From positions 496,001-560,000 of the forward strand of contig NZ_SMRT01000002.1 in the NCBI RefSeq assembly GCF_004354045.1: a DNA stretch of 64,000 nt, in the 5' to 3' direction. Below the pieces are notes generated by a model. It worked only from the letters and a program-made list of their open reading frames with translations, had not been told where the DNA came from and made no database searches. This stretch comes from Paenibacillus piri (GTDB taxonomy: Bacteria; Bacillota; Bacilli; Paenibacillales; NBRC-103111). The position numbers and the translations under genes were made by a program. This document shows positions 18,061 through 26,901 of this stretch, piece by piece; positions within the stretch are counted from its first letter, which is position 1; each line of letters starts with the position of its first letter.

Positions 18061-19137
18061 ATGGCAGTAAACAACATCATCCAAGTGGGCGTAATCGGAG
18101 CAGGCAATATCGCCAACGTACACATGAACGTGTTTAAACAAGTGCCGGAAGCGGCGATCGCCGCCGTGACCGACATTTATTTGCCGCTGGCGGAATCGAG
18201 AGCGAAGGAGCACGGCATACCTAAGGTGCATGCTTCATATGAAGAGCTGCTGCAGGATCCGGGTCTGGATGCGGTCATTATCGCGGTGCCGAACGAGATG
18301 CACGCGCCTATCGCAATTCGCGCGCTGGAGTCGGGCAAGCACGTGCTGCTGGAGAAGCCGATGGCGATCGACGCCGCTTCGGCCAAAGATATCGTCAGGG
18401 CGCATCGCGGATCGAATAAAACGCTGATGATCGCCCACCAGATGCGCTGGGAAGCGATTAACCTACAGGTGAAGGAGCAGATCGATAAAGGCGCGTTGGG
18501 ACATATATATAACATAAAGGCAGGCTGGATGCGCCGCAAAGGAATACCTGGCTGGGGCACCTGGTTTACGCAAAAGTCCAAATCGGGCGGCGGACCGCTG
18601 ATCGATATCGGCGTTCATATGCTGGATTTGTCGCTTCACCTGATGGGCAATGCCAAGCCGGTCTCGGTGTTCGGCACGACGTATGCGGAATTCGGACCGA
18701 AGCGCAAAGGGATCGGCACATGGGGCAAGCCGGATTGGAACGGCTCCTACGATGTCGAGGATTTGGCTACCGCGTTGATCAAGCTCGATAACGGCAGTAC
18801 GCTGACGCTGGATGTAAGCTGGGCGGCGCATACCGATCTGCTGGACAATAAGCCGTATTTGTACGTGATGGGATCCGAGGGAGGGGCGACGCTGCGCGGT
18901 GATCAAGGCAAGCTGTTTTCAGAAGTATTCGACCGGACGGCCGATGTGGAGCTATCCGTTCCCGCCAACGACGAAGGCGCCCGCGTGCGGCAAAGCCGGC
19001 ATTTCGTTGAATGTATTCGTGAAGGAAAGGAACCGATCACGTCGGGGATGTCCGGCTTGGCGAACAGCCTGGTGCTGGAAGCCATTTATGAATCATCCCG
19101 CACAGGCAGTGTAGTTACACTGGATTGGAACATATAA
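18061..19137 (+). CDS. Gfo/Idh/MocA family oxidoreductase
   Basis: A 358-residue NAD(P)-dependent sugar or inositol dehydrogenase-like enzyme. The Rossmann motif is VGVIGAGNIANVH, the EKP motif is in LLEKPMAID, and the second conserved region is GGGPLIDIGVHMLDL, in which Asp and His are the usual catalytic pair. The substrate cannot be named from sequence. GGAGGAG precedes the ATG at 18061; upstream in-frame starts lack a site. The TRIC channel gene follows after 7 nt. Confidence 0.85.
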   Translation: MAVNNIIQVGVIGAGNIANVHMNVFKQVPEAAIAAVTDIYLPLAESRAKEHGIPKVHASYEELLQDPGLDAVIIAVPNEMHAPIAIRALESGKHVLLEKPMAIDAASAKDIVRAHRGSNKTLMIAHQMRWEAINLQVKEQIDKGALGHIYNIKAGWMRRKGIPGWGTWFTQKSKSGGGPLIDIGVHMLDLSLHLMGNAKPVSVFGTTYAEFGPKRKGIGTWGKPDWNGSYDVEDLATALIKLDNGSTLTLDVSWAAHTDLLDNKPYLYVMGSEGGATLRGDQGKLFSEVFDRTADVELSVPANDEGARVRQSRHFVECIREGKEPITSGMSGLANSLVLEAIYESSRTGSVVTLDWNI

Positions 19138-19144
19138 TAATGAT

Positions 19145-19807
19145 ATGGAACTGCTCGACCTGAATTTGCAATTATTCAGTATCATCGGCACTGTGGCGTT
19201 TGCGGTAAGCGGCGCGGTTGTGGCGATGGAGGAAGATTACGATATATTGGGCGTATTCGTGCTTGCGCTGGTTACCGCATTTGGCGGGGGCGTCGTGCGC
19301 AATCTGCTGATCGGTGTTCCGGTGACGACCCTCTGGGGACAAGGCATGTATTTGAAAACCGCTTTGATCGCCGCGGCGCTCGTCTTTATTGTCCCTGTCA
19401 GCTGGATTCGCCGCTGGAAAACGTGGGAATCGCTTTTCGACGCGATCGGCCTCGCGGCCTTTTCGATCCAGGGCGCTCTGTATGCATCCAACATGAACCA
19501 TCCGATCAGCGCCGTCATGGTGGCCGCGGTAATGACGGGGATTGGCGGCGGCATCATCCGCGATGTGCTGGCCGGCCGGAAACCGCTTGTGCTTCGGGAC
19601 GAAATTTATGCGGTATGGGGCATGTTTGCAGGCTTGATGATCGGACTGGGCTGGTTTCAGGGACCGTTTCATTTGCTTTCCCTGTTTGTTGTTATCGTAA
19701 TTTTAAGAATGCTCTCTGTTCTGTTTAAATGGCGTCTGCCGCGTCGTTCGCTAAGCTTGGCTGCTACGACGGCAGTCCGTACGAAACGCGGCGGAGACAC
19801 AAAATAA
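19145..19807 (+). CDS. TRIC-type cation channel (UPF0126)
   Basis: A 220-residue protein with seven hydrophobic helices in two inverted repeats of three, each carrying the Gly-rich motif of the family (FGGGVVRNLLIG and IGGGIIRDVLAG). Prokaryotic TRIC proteins form trimeric monovalent cation channels in the membrane. No Shine-Dalgarno is visible before the ATG, which lies 7 nt after the previous stop, so translation may rely on coupling. Confidence 0.85.
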   Translation: MELLDLNLQLFSIIGTVAFAVSGAVVAMEEDYDILGVFVLALVTAFGGGVVRNLLIGVPVTTLWGQGMYLKTALIAAALVFIVPVSWIRRWKTWESLFDAIGLAAFSIQGALYASNMNHPISAVMVAAVMTGIGGGIIRDVLAGRKPLVLRDEIYAVWGMFAGLMIGLGWFQGPFHLLSLFVVIVILRMLSVLFKWRLPRRSLSLAATTAVRTKRGGDTK

Positions 19808-19844
19808 AGCCGGGAAAAGGCATGGAAGAAAGAGGCTGCGGGTT

Positions 19845-20351
19845 ATGGAAATGTCGTTTACGGAATTTAAACGGATCCCTTCCGAATGGCTTGAGCAGCG
19901 GCTGGAAACCGTCAGAGCGTTAAGCGGAGACGACAAGCTCGAGCTTTATGAGGTAGCTAAGGACAGATTGACGGGAGAGCACTACCTTCACTATGCCTAT
20001 CTGCACCGGCAGGTGGCGGCAATTGGTCCGGAGAGCAGCGGCGAAGAGACGTTTCATCATTTGATGCCGCTGAGCAGCGACGATGTGCTGGGCATTATTT
20101 TTAACGAACAGTCCTTCCACTATCCGGATGCGTGGAATAAAGCGTTTTTACGCAACGGTCCTGACGGCGATTACGTTTGGTTCGACCCTGCATATATCGA
20201 GGAGGAAACGGAGAACGAGGAGATCGGCCGACAAATTCAAGAGCAGCTGCTGAAGTTCAGGCAGTCGGGGGAGCTGACGCCGGAGGCGGTTAGTAAACTG
20301 CTCGAGGAATTGGACCGGACCGGCGGCACCGATAAAGACGGATCGAAATAA
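19845..20351 (+). CDS. Hypothetical acidic protein
   Basis: A 168-residue soluble acidic protein. It begins MEMSFTEFKRIPSEWLEQRLE and has a central part with an HYLHYAYLHRQV segment, then FHHLMPLSSDDVLGI and FDPAYIEEETENEEI. The C-terminus is a charged helix plus a Thr/Gly/Asp/Lys tail. No family is recognised. The weak AAAGAGG site leaves both Met1 and Met3 possible. It lies in the same direction as the oxidoreductase and TRIC genes and is followed by a terminator. Confidence 0.65.
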   Translation: MEMSFTEFKRIPSEWLEQRLETVRALSGDDKLELYEVAKDRLTGEHYLHYAYLHRQVAAIGPESSGEETFHHLMPLSSDDVLGIIFNEQSFHYPDAWNKAFLRNGPDGDYVWFDPAYIEEETENEEIGRQIQEQLLKFRQSGELTPEAVSKLLEELDRTGGTDKDGSK

Positions 20352-20394
20352 GGGATGTCCGGCCTTGCTTGCAGCCGGAAAGCGATTATAGGAT

Positions 20395-20428
20395 CAGGCG
20401 CTCCGAATAGGGGGCCTGTTCTTTTTTT
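20395..20428 (+). terminator. Rho-independent terminator
   Basis: CAGGC plus CTCC pair with GGGG plus GCCTG, followed by seven T residues ending at 20428. Confidence 0.7.
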
Positions 20429-20531
20429 CGCTCACACCGGAAATTCATTTTGCAGCCGGCAGCGCATATTTTCCTGACTTGGAACCATCCTAAGCATATA
20501 GACGGATGATAAGAAAAGGAGGGGGATAAGC

Positions 20532-21272
20532 GTGAGCGCAATATTTTTTCGCCCGGCGTCTTGGCGGTTCGGCCTTTGGATCGGGCTGCTGATTTTAGCC
20601 GCGGGTTGTAATGACGAGCATCAAAAAACGGCCGGAGGCGGTGTGCAATCGTCGCAGCTGCATGCCGAATTCGATAGAGACAGCCGCAATAACGAGGACA
20701 ACTCGCTAGGTGTCAAGGCCAAATGGGTGGAGGAGCAAGCCGGGAAGGCGAAGCCGGATAATCCCGGGTCGTTCCAGCAGCTGGATGCGAACAATTACCA
20801 TTTGACGAAATCGCCGCTGCGGTTTGCGCCTGATCTCGCCGACGAGCTGGTGCGCCGCAATCCGGGTGTTCGGTCGGCCGACGTCCTGCTGACGGAAACG
20901 AACGCGTATGTGGCGGTCGTGCTGGACGGTCACGATCCTGCGGCGGAAAGCCACCCCGATATGATGTCGCATCAAGTGACGTCGAAGGGCGGGGTTGGCT
21001 TGTTCGGAATCGATAAAGGCAATGCGCGGATCAATTGGTCCGACCCTGGCGGTTTAACCACATCGTTAAGCATCCGCATGAAAAGCGAAGTGCTGGCGAT
21101 GACCCGCGAAGGGGTTCAGCGGGTATTCGTGTCGGCGAATCCCAATTTTGTACAACGTGTCCGGTTTTACAAACAGGAAGGGCAAAAAGGCGTCGATTTA
21201 TCGGCCTATTTGAACGAGTTCAACACATTGATCCAGCGCGTATTCCCGAACGACGGCAATACGAGAAGATAG
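20532..21272 (+). CDS. YhcN/YlaJ-type sporulation lipoprotein
   Basis: A 246-residue lipoprotein with signal peptide and lipobox LAAGC at residues 15-27. The body matches the YhcN/YlaJ family, with a BON-like domain (ELVRRNPGVRSADVLLTETNAYVAVVL) and the terminal pattern VFVSANPNFVQRVRFY. Family members are found on the inner spore membrane or in the forespore and help germination or outgrowth. GTG start with a strong AAGGAGG site. It stands alone between terminators. Confidence 0.85.
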   Translation: MSAIFFRPASWRFGLWIGLLILAAGCNDEHQKTAGGGVQSSQLHAEFDRDSRNNEDNSLGVKAKWVEEQAGKAKPDNPGSFQQLDANNYHLTKSPLRFAPDLADELVRRNPGVRSADVLLTETNAYVAVVLDGHDPAAESHPDMMSHQVTSKGGVGLFGIDKGNARINWSDPGGLTTSLSIRMKSEVLAMTREGVQRVFVSANPNFVQRVRFYKQEGQKGVDLSAYLNEFNTLIQRVFPNDGNTRR

Positions 21273-21349
21273 CCTCCTGCAGGAAAGGGCCGCCCCGCAA
21301 ATTATTATCGGGATTGTTCAACCCCGCTCCGACATGGAGCTGCATACAA

Positions 21350-21396
21350 AAAGACGCTTCCGTCCCCACTTCAGACGTGGCTCCGGAGGCGTCTTT
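21350..21396. terminator. Terminator between convergent genes
   Basis: AAAGACGC (21350-21357) pairs with GCGTCTTT (21389-21396), with further GC pairing inside. On the minus strand it ends in TTTTTG. It separates the YhcN gene from the OmpR-type regulator. Confidence 0.65.
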
Positions 21397-21451
21397 GCAC
21401 ATGGTATGGATTGATCCGTTCGCCTGCATCTTGTCGGGCAGCCGCCTCCGG

Positions 21452-22144
21452 TTAAAGCTCAAATTTGTAGCCGACGCCCCAAACGGTCTTAATATGTTTC
21501 GGCTCCTTCGGATCGACCTCCACTTTTTTGCGGAGATTCGTAATGTGGACATCCACCGACCGTTCCGTAACGAACGTGTCGATGCCGCGGATTTTGTTGA
21601 GCAGCTCCTCGCGTGAAAAAACTTTGCCGGGATGAAGCCAAAAATGACGCATAATTTCGAATTCGGAGAACGTGGTTTCGACGGGATGATTTTGCAAGTA
21701 GATGCACCGTTTCTCGATATCGACTTTAATGGATTGCCCGCCTGCGGAAACGGCATCCGCTTCGGCCGCCGGAGCTTTGACCATCGTCGACCGGCGCAGC
21801 AGCGCACCGGTTCGGGCAGCAAGCTCCCGCATGCTGAACGGCTTGCACAAATAATCATCCGCGCCGATGACCAGCGCTTTGACGCGCTCCGATACTTCGC
21901 TTTTGGCGGAGATCATCATGATCGGAACCTGAGACTGGGAGCGGAGCTCGCGGCACAGCTCAATCCCGTTCATATCGGGCAGCATGACATCCAGCATGAT
22001 TACATCCGGCCCGACCGAATGAAACAGCTCCTTGCCCTGGCGGCCATCCGCCGCCCAGTGAACCTGATAATCTTCCTCGGACAAATAAATGGAAATCATA
22101 TCTGCGATACTTCGATCATCTTCAATCAGCAATATTTTAGACAT
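21452..22144 (-). CDS. OmpR/PhoB-type response regulator, orphan
   Basis: A 230-residue regulator. The receiver domain shows the acidic pair in LIEDDRS, phospho-Asp in VIMLDVMLPDMNG, Thr/Ser in MISAK and Lys in CKPFSMRE. The winged helix C-terminal domain contains FSEFEIMRHFWLHPGKVFSREELL and VDVHITNLRKKVE, ending GVGYKFEL. AAGGAGGG precedes the ATG. No histidine kinase gene is adjacent, so the partner is elsewhere. Targets unknown. Confidence 0.9.
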   Translation of the reverse strand: MSKILLIEDDRSIADMISIYLSEEDYQVHWAADGRQGKELFHSVGPDVIMLDVMLPDMNGIELCRELRSQSQVPIMMISAKSEVSERVKALVIGADDYLCKPFSMRELAARTGALLRRSTMVKAPAAEADAVSAGGQSIKVDIEKRCIYLQNHPVETTFSEFEIMRHFWLHPGKVFSREELLNKIRGIDTFVTERSVDVHITNLRKKVEVDPKEPKHIKTVWGVGYKFEL

Positions 22145-22283
22145 GAATTCCCTCCTTCGACTATTTATGAAATGTTAGCAAAATAAACGAAAAATAAACA
22201 AAATTGGAGCGGGATACAGCAACTTTTTTAAAAAATTGATGTAATAATTAGTATAAAATCACAATTGCAGGGAGGCAACTGCC

Positions 22284-22478
22284 ATGATCGTATCCGCATT
22301 GCTAGAATTGAAGATTCATAGGTATGTCGATGAACTGCATGAACTGGTTAATGTCAAAGGCTATGCCTTGACCAACCCCGAGGTCGTCAATAAGAGCATG
22401 GAGCTGGATCTCCTTATTCTTAAAGCGATGCGCGGCCAATCAAACGCTTTCACCACAATGAAATTATCCCACGATTAA
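22284..22478 (+). CDS. Spo0E-like aspartyl-phosphate phosphatase
   Basis: A 64-residue helical-hairpin protein. The SMELD segment matches the S-x-E-L-D signature of Spo0E phosphatases, preceded by the expected HELVN-type first helix. Such proteins dephosphorylate Spo0A~P and delay sporulation. GGGAGG lies before the ATG. An AT-rich region with TATAAA at 22252 may hold its promoter. Confidence 0.85.
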   Translation: MIVSALLELKIHRYVDELHELVNVKGYALTNPEVVNKSMELDLLILKAMRGQSNAFTTMKLSHD

Positions 22479-22617
22479 ATTCGTGATGACAGAGGGCTTG
22501 TCCTTTCCGCGCATCATAAAGAAGCGGGTCCGGTATCCATAGGATAGCCGCGTAATGCAAGCTTACCTTCCGGCGGCTCCAAGCCGACCCCGCTTCATAA
22601 TGAACTTATCCCATAAA

Positions 22618-22953
22618 TTAACTTTTCGCATCAGGACAGTTAGGCTGAATCCAGCTGTCTCCCCACTCCTGCACGGCCTCCATAACGGGCTGCAGAGCTC
22701 TGCCTTTATCCGACAACTCGTACTCGATACGAACCGGCGTCTCCGGGTAAACATGGCGTATAATGAGTCCGCCGGCTTCAAGCTCCTTGAATCTTTCCGC
22801 CAGCATCCTGTCGCTCATCCCGGGAATCATCTCCGAAATATCTTTAAAACGGCGCGGTCCGTTCAACAGCGACTGGATGATAAGACCTGTCCAACGTTTC
22901 CCCAAAATTTCGAAGGCTGCTTCAAATTTCGGACAAAGCGAATGTTCGCTCAT
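22618..22953 (-). CDS. HxlR-family regulator, YodB/CatR type
   Basis: A 111-residue winged-helix regulator very like B. subtilis YodB and CatR: CPKFEAAFEILGKRWTGLII, GPRRFKDI, RMLAERFKELE and the YPETPVRIEY wing. The N-terminal Cys7 corresponds to the redox-active Cys of YodB, which reacts with quinones and diamide; a second Cys (106) lies near the C-terminus. I chose ATG 22953 since GGGAG is 9 nt upstream. A TACT-N7-AGTA operator is found 58 bases upstream and overlaps a TTGACA -35, so autorepression relieved by quinone or electrophile stress is likely. Confidence 0.85.
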   Translation of the reverse strand: MSEHSLCPKFEAAFEILGKRWTGLIIQSLLNGPRRFKDISEMIPGMSDRMLAERFKELEAGGLIIRHVYPETPVRIEYELSDKGRALQPVMEAVQEWGDSWIQPNCPDAKS

Positions 22954-23010
22954 CACATTCATCTCCCTTTAAAAATAGCGGTAATTCTCTACATACAGTG
23001 TATCATAAGT

Positions 23011-23025
23011 TACTTGTCAAAAGTA
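23011..23025. promoter_or_regulatory. YodB/CatR-type operator over hxlR -35
   Basis: TACT at 23011-23014 and AGTA at 23022-23025 are spaced by 7 nt, within a longer TTACTT/AAGTAA inverted repeat. On the minus strand the same bases contain TTGACA, a -35 for the HxlR-type gene. Confidence 0.6.
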
Positions 23026-23208
23026 AGCATTCAATCATACAATTTGCATATTTTATTCTTTATTATACAGCCTTATTAAAGATTTAGCATGTATTCTGTT
23101 AAAAAAGCGGTAATTGTCCCTGCTGGTTCAAAACGGACAGATGCGAATTTGGCGCAAATAAGCTATAATTTATGGAAATCCGATTCCTGTTAGGAGGAAA
23201 TTGATTCC

Positions 23209-24387
23209 ATGTATGGTTCACCATTATCCGGACAAGCCCCAAAAATGATGCTGCTTGGATCCGGGGAGCTTGGAAAGGAAGTTATCATTGAAGCTCAGCG
23301 GCTCGGAGTCGAAACGATTGCCGTTGACCGTTACCCGAACGCGCCTGCCATGCAGGTGGCCCATCGCCATTATGTTATCAACATGCTGGATGGGGAACAG
23401 CTGCGCGAGCTGATCAAAAAGGAGCGGCCGGATTGGATCGTCCCCGAAATTGAAGCGATTGCGACGGACGTGCTGGTGGAGCTGGAGCAGGATGGCTTCC
23501 GGGTCGTGCCGACGGCTACTGCCGCACGGTTAACGATGGACCGCGAAGGAATACGCCGGCTTGCTTCCGAGACGCTGAAGCTGCCGACGGCGCGCTATGC
23601 TTTCGCCGACAGTCTGGAAGAGCTGAAAGCTGCCGTAGCCGATATCGGTACGCCATGCGTCATTAAACCGATCATGAGCTCCTCCGGCAAAGGCCAAAGC
23701 GTATGCCGGACACCGGGCGACGCGGAAGCTTCCTGGAACTATGCGATGGAGGGAGGCCGGGCGAAAAAAACGCGGGTTATCGTGGAGCAGTTCATTCATT
23801 TTGAATCCGAAATTACGCTGCTGACGGTCCGTTCCGTATCGGGTACGACATTTTGCGCCCCTATAGGCCATGTGCAAAAGGACGGCGATTACATCGAATC
23901 GTGGCAGCCGCATGCGATGAGCGCGCAGCAGATCGAACAGGCGCAGATGATCGCCAAAACGATTACCGACGCATTGGGCGGCGCGGGGATTTACGGAGTC
24001 GAGCTGTTCTTGGGTAAGGATCAGGTATATTTCAGCGAAGTTTCGCCGCGGCCTCATGACACGGGGATGGTTACAATGGTGACGCAGGATTTGTCGGAGT
24101 TCGCGCTTCATGTGCGGGCCATTCTCGGTTTTCCGATCCCGTCGATCCGTCTGCTCACGCCCGGCGCTTCGCATACGCTAAAAGCATGGGAGGAGCTGCA
24201 GCAGTTCCGGATCGAGGGAATCGAGCGGGCATTAGCCGTACCGAATACCCAGGTCCGTGTATTCGGCAAGCCGGAGACGAAAGTGGGACGCCGAATGGCC
24301 GTTGCGTTGAGCACGGCCGGCGATACGGACGAAGCCCGCAAAGCCGCTGCCGAGGCTGCCGCTCTGCTGAAGGTCGTTCCCCAATAG
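23209..24387 (+). CDS. purT: Formate-dependent GAR transformylase PurT
   Basis: A 392-residue ATP-grasp enzyme that converts glycinamide ribonucleotide, formate and ATP to formyl-GAR in purine synthesis. It shows the PurT start ([22 protein letters not shown]), PEIEAI, the ATP-grasp loop [11 protein letters not shown], the metal-binding [15 protein letters not shown] and the late QVRVFGKPE. Length is normal. The start follows TAGGAGGA. It stands alone, not in a pur operon, and no purine riboswitch or PurBox is visible upstream. Confidence 0.95.
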   Translation: MYGSPLSGQAPKMMLLGSGELGKEVIIEAQRLGVETIAVDRYPNAPAMQVAHRHYVINMLDGEQLRELIKKERPDWIVPEIEAIATDVLVELEQDGFRVVPTATAARLTMDREGIRRLASETLKLPTARYAFADSLEELKAAVADIGTPCVIKPIMSSSGKGQSVCRTPGDAEASWNYAMEGGRAKKTRVIVEQFIHFESEITLLTVRSVSGTTFCAPIGHVQKDGDYIESWQPHAMSAQQIEQAQMIAKTITDALGGAGIYGVELFLGKDQVYFSEVSPRPHDTGMVTMVTQDLSEFALHVRAILGFPIPSIRLLTPGASHTLKAWEELQQFRIEGIERALAVPNTQVRVFGKPETKVGRRMAVALSTAGDTDEARKAAAEAAALLKVVPQ

Positions 24388-24766
24388 ACCGCACTCCCGT
24401 TCATCGGTCGGGAGATGGTTGTAAGACAACCGCTAGTTACATTATAAGACGAATAATGAATGAAGCCGTCCGCATAAGCCGAACCTAAGGAATAGGTTGG
24501 CAAGCAAGCCGAGCCCTCCGCTTAAATCGATATCGATCGAGATATATGAAGCTTGTGTCGATAAGGAACGACCGGATCATTTCGGCTGCCAAAGCCGGGA
24601 GACGCAAGGAAGAAGGAAATATTATCGGCGGTCTCGGCAACACACTTGACGGCGATAAGTAAAACAAGCTATTATTCTAGTTACGCGCGGGCTTTTGCAC
24701 GTTTCGGACAGTCCGCTATGTTAATAAAGTAACAAGACTTTTCCATAAAGAGAGGTGCTGAAAACA
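24388..24766. other. 379-bp intergenic region with two hairpins
   Basis: No gene is supported here. Two stems follow purT: CTCCCG (24394-24399) with CGGGAG (24409-24414), then GGTTGT (24417-24422) with ACAACC (24426-24431); neither has a T-run. The rest contains a short ATCGATATCGAT palindrome and no riboswitch core that I recognise. Confidence 0.4.
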
Positions 24767-25039
24767 ATGGCTTATCAACCGCAGGTGGTCGACGCCAAGA
24801 TTGTCAGCAACAACCCGAAAAACGGATTGTTTGAAATTGTAGTGAACCTAAAGGATCGCACGTCGTGCCGTCTTATTTATGAAAAGGATGCTGCCACAGG
24901 CGCTCCGGTGGCTACCCATGTCAACCGTTTGCTCCATGAGCCTTGCCCAATTTGCAGAAAAGACTTTTTGTGCAATTGCATGTCCCGGTTTAAAGATCAG
25001 CTTTCCTCGCAAGCGCTGCAAATGACCGGAACGCCGTAA
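24767..25039 (+). CDS. Small Cys-cluster protein, unknown
   Basis: A 90-residue protein starting MAYQPQVVDAKIVSNNPKNG. A CPIC and a later CNC sit about 8 residues apart in HEPCPICRKDFLCNCMSRF, giving a possible zinc knuckle of four Cys. The N-terminal part looks like a beta-sandwich strand region. No family is recognised. The ATG at 24767 follows GAGAGG at normal spacing. A strong terminator ends the gene. Confidence 0.7.
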   Translation: MAYQPQVVDAKIVSNNPKNGLFEIVVNLKDRTSCRLIYEKDAATGAPVATHVNRLLHEPCPICRKDFLCNCMSRFKDQLSSQALQMTGTP

Positions 25040-25060
25040 TGCGTCTCGAGAAAAAGCGAA

Positions 25061-25091
25061 AACCCATGAGCTTCCGGCTCATGGGTTTTTT
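25061..25091 (+). terminator. Strong rho-independent terminator
   Basis: AACCCATGAGC (25061-25071) pairs with GCTCATGGGTT (25077-25087), a perfect 11-bp stem followed by TTTT. It ends only 24 nt before the next gene. Confidence 0.9.
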
Positions 25092-25114
25092 AGAAGCCGG
25101 GTGGGATTAAGCGG

Positions 25115-26899
25115 ATGCTGCGCATGATGCTGTATATCGTTCTTTTATGCTCTGTTTCTATAACGGGACTCGTTCTATACTATGTTTACCAATCCTCAAG
25201 CCTCATGCGGCAGGAGGCTTCAAGCCAGATGCTGAAGCTGCATGAGCAGGCGACCCAGAGGCTGGTACAAACCTTCAACGAGCTTGACCGCACGGCCAAA
25301 TGGATCAGCCGCGATTATGCCGTGCAGCGACTGGCCGAAGGAGCGGCCGTCCGGGATTCCGCGGAAGATCGCAGCCTGCGGGAGTACGCTGATATTTTAA
25401 TCCGTGATTTGACGGCACAAATGCCGCAGGTGGCGGAAATGTGCCTCGTATTCGATGAAACGGGCTATGCGATATGCACGCAATCCCCGAGAGGGTCGGC
25501 ACTGCTGGAAGCGGCAAGGTCCGCGCAGCATTCGAATGAAAGATCGCTGGCGCCGCTTACCCTGGAAAACAGACCGCAAAATGGCAATGAGGTCGTCTAT
25601 TCGATCCCGATAACGGACAAGAGGCATGTGATCAGAGGTTCGCTGCAGGTATTGGTTGAGATGAATGCGGTTATGAAGGACATTTACGGCAATATGCCGC
25701 TGCTCGGGAGCCGACTGATCGATTCGACCGGCCGGACGGTTTATGCCGGAACGGCCGAGGACCGGTCGGAACATTCGCCTGATGAGGGGAGATTGGTAAA
25801 CGGCAGCGTCTTCGTCCCCGATCCTGTCCCGCTGCAGTGGGTGGACGGCAGCTTTACGCTGCAGAAGAGACTGGACCTTCCCGGCGCGGTATGGCTATCG
25901 CGCATTGTTGTACCGCAAACGCTGGCCGCGGCGAATAAGGCAGCTTTAACCCGTACGCTGCTGCTGCTTATCCTCGCTTTGCTGCTGCTCGGCGCCTTTT
26001 GCGCCTTTATGCTGCGGCGTTCATTCGTCGAACCGCTGCAGCGGCTGCGCCGGCTGATGAACCGTGCGGAGCTGGGCGATTTTCGCGCTTATTGGACACG
26101 CCGCAGCAGCAGCGAATGGAATGAGCTTGGCGAAAGCTATAATCAAATGCTGAACAGGCTGGAGGAACTGATCAGACAGGTCAAACGGGAGGAAGCGCTA
26201 AAAAAGGAAGCGGAAATGGAAGCGCTGCAGTACCAGTTGAATCCGCATTTTTTGTACAACACGCTGAATACGATCAAGTGGGTTGCGAAAATGCACCGTA
26301 CCCCGCAAATCGCCGAGGTGGTGACCTCGCTGGTTCGGCTGCTGCAGGCGAGTCTGGGGAAAAGAGGCGATTTTATTACGGTGCGGGAGGAAATGGAGCT
26401 TATCCGGAACTATATGGATATTCAGGCATTCCGCTATGGCGATAAGATCCGTCTGGAGAGCGAGGTGGACCCGCTCGCTCTCGGATGCCTGGTGCCGCGG
26501 ATGATTTTGCAGCCGCTGATCGAAAATGCGATCATTCACGGGATTGAGCCGGGTCGCCAGCAGGGATGGATTCGCATCCGCATCTGGCTGGAGACGGAGC
26601 GGGAGCTGCTGCTGTGCCAGGTGGAGGACGACGGCGTCGGAATAGCAGCCGAAGAAGCGGCGGCCGCAGCTGATGAAAACGGCGGCGAAGCGGGCAGCGT
26701 TAACAACAAGGATGCCGGCGAAGCCAGTAGAGGTAAGTTCCCGATGCGTGAGCGGATGAGCGGCATCGGACTTCGCCATATTCGGGAGAAGATCAGGCTG
26801 TATTATGGAAACGGATACAGTATGCACATGACCGGCAAGCCCAACCGGGGAACGACGATCCGGTTGACGCTGCCGGTACATCAAAGCGAGGAAGAGTAA
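25115..26899 (+). CDS. YesM-type sensor histidine kinase
   Basis: A 594-residue membrane kinase. Hydrophobic helices at residues 5-25 and about 280-303 flank an extracellular sensor of about 255 residues. A HAMP segment follows, then the His_kinase region LQYQLNPHFLYNTLNTIKW, with the His of NPHFLYN as the phosphosite, and an HATPase part (ENAIIHGIEPG, DDGVGI, GIGLRHIREKIRLYYG). Between DDGVGI and GIGL lies an unusual insert of about 35 residues rich in Ala, Glu, Gly and Asn. It is paired with the AraC-type regulator 2 nt downstream; such pairs usually sense sugars or envelope stress. No good ribosome site is seen (GGGTGGG). Confidence 0.85.
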   Translation: MLRMMLYIVLLCSVSITGLVLYYVYQSSSLMRQEASSQMLKLHEQATQRLVQTFNELDRTAKWISRDYAVQRLAEGAAVRDSAEDRSLREYADILIRDLTAQMPQVAEMCLVFDETGYAICTQSPRGSALLEAARSAQHSNERSLAPLTLENRPQNGNEVVYSIPITDKRHVIRGSLQVLVEMNAVMKDIYGNMPLLGSRLIDSTGRTVYAGTAEDRSEHSPDEGRLVNGSVFVPDPVPLQWVDGSFTLQKRLDLPGAVWLSRIVVPQTLAAANKAALTRTLLLLILALLLLGAFCAFMLRRSFVEPLQRLRRLMNRAELGDFRAYWTRRSSSEWNELGESYNQMLNRLEELIRQVKREEALKKEAEMEALQYQLNPHFLYNTLNTIKWVAKMHRTPQIAEVVTSLVRLLQASLGKRGDFITVREEMELIRNYMDIQAFRYGDKIRLESEVDPLALGCLVPRMILQPLIENAIIHGIEPGRQQGWIRIRIWLETERELLLCQVEDDGVGIAAEEAAAAADENGGEAGSVNNKDAGEASRGKFPMRERMSGIGLRHIREKIRLYYGNGYSMHMTGKPNRGTTIRLTLPVHQSEEE

Positions 26900-26901
26900 G
26901 C

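Noticed and set aside
23100..23208. Purine riboswitch or PurBox before purT
   Set aside because: No aptamer core or PurBox motif is visible; only a TATAAT-like element near 23173.
24560..24640. Possible c-di-GMP riboswitch suggested by a GGGAGACGCAAGG segment
   Set aside because: The other conserved parts of the GEMM aptamer are missing and no terminator or start site is arranged behind it.
24485..24667. 60-codon minus-strand frame in the purT downstream region
   Set aside because: No ribosome site, no domain, and low similarity to any protein I know; treated as intergenic.
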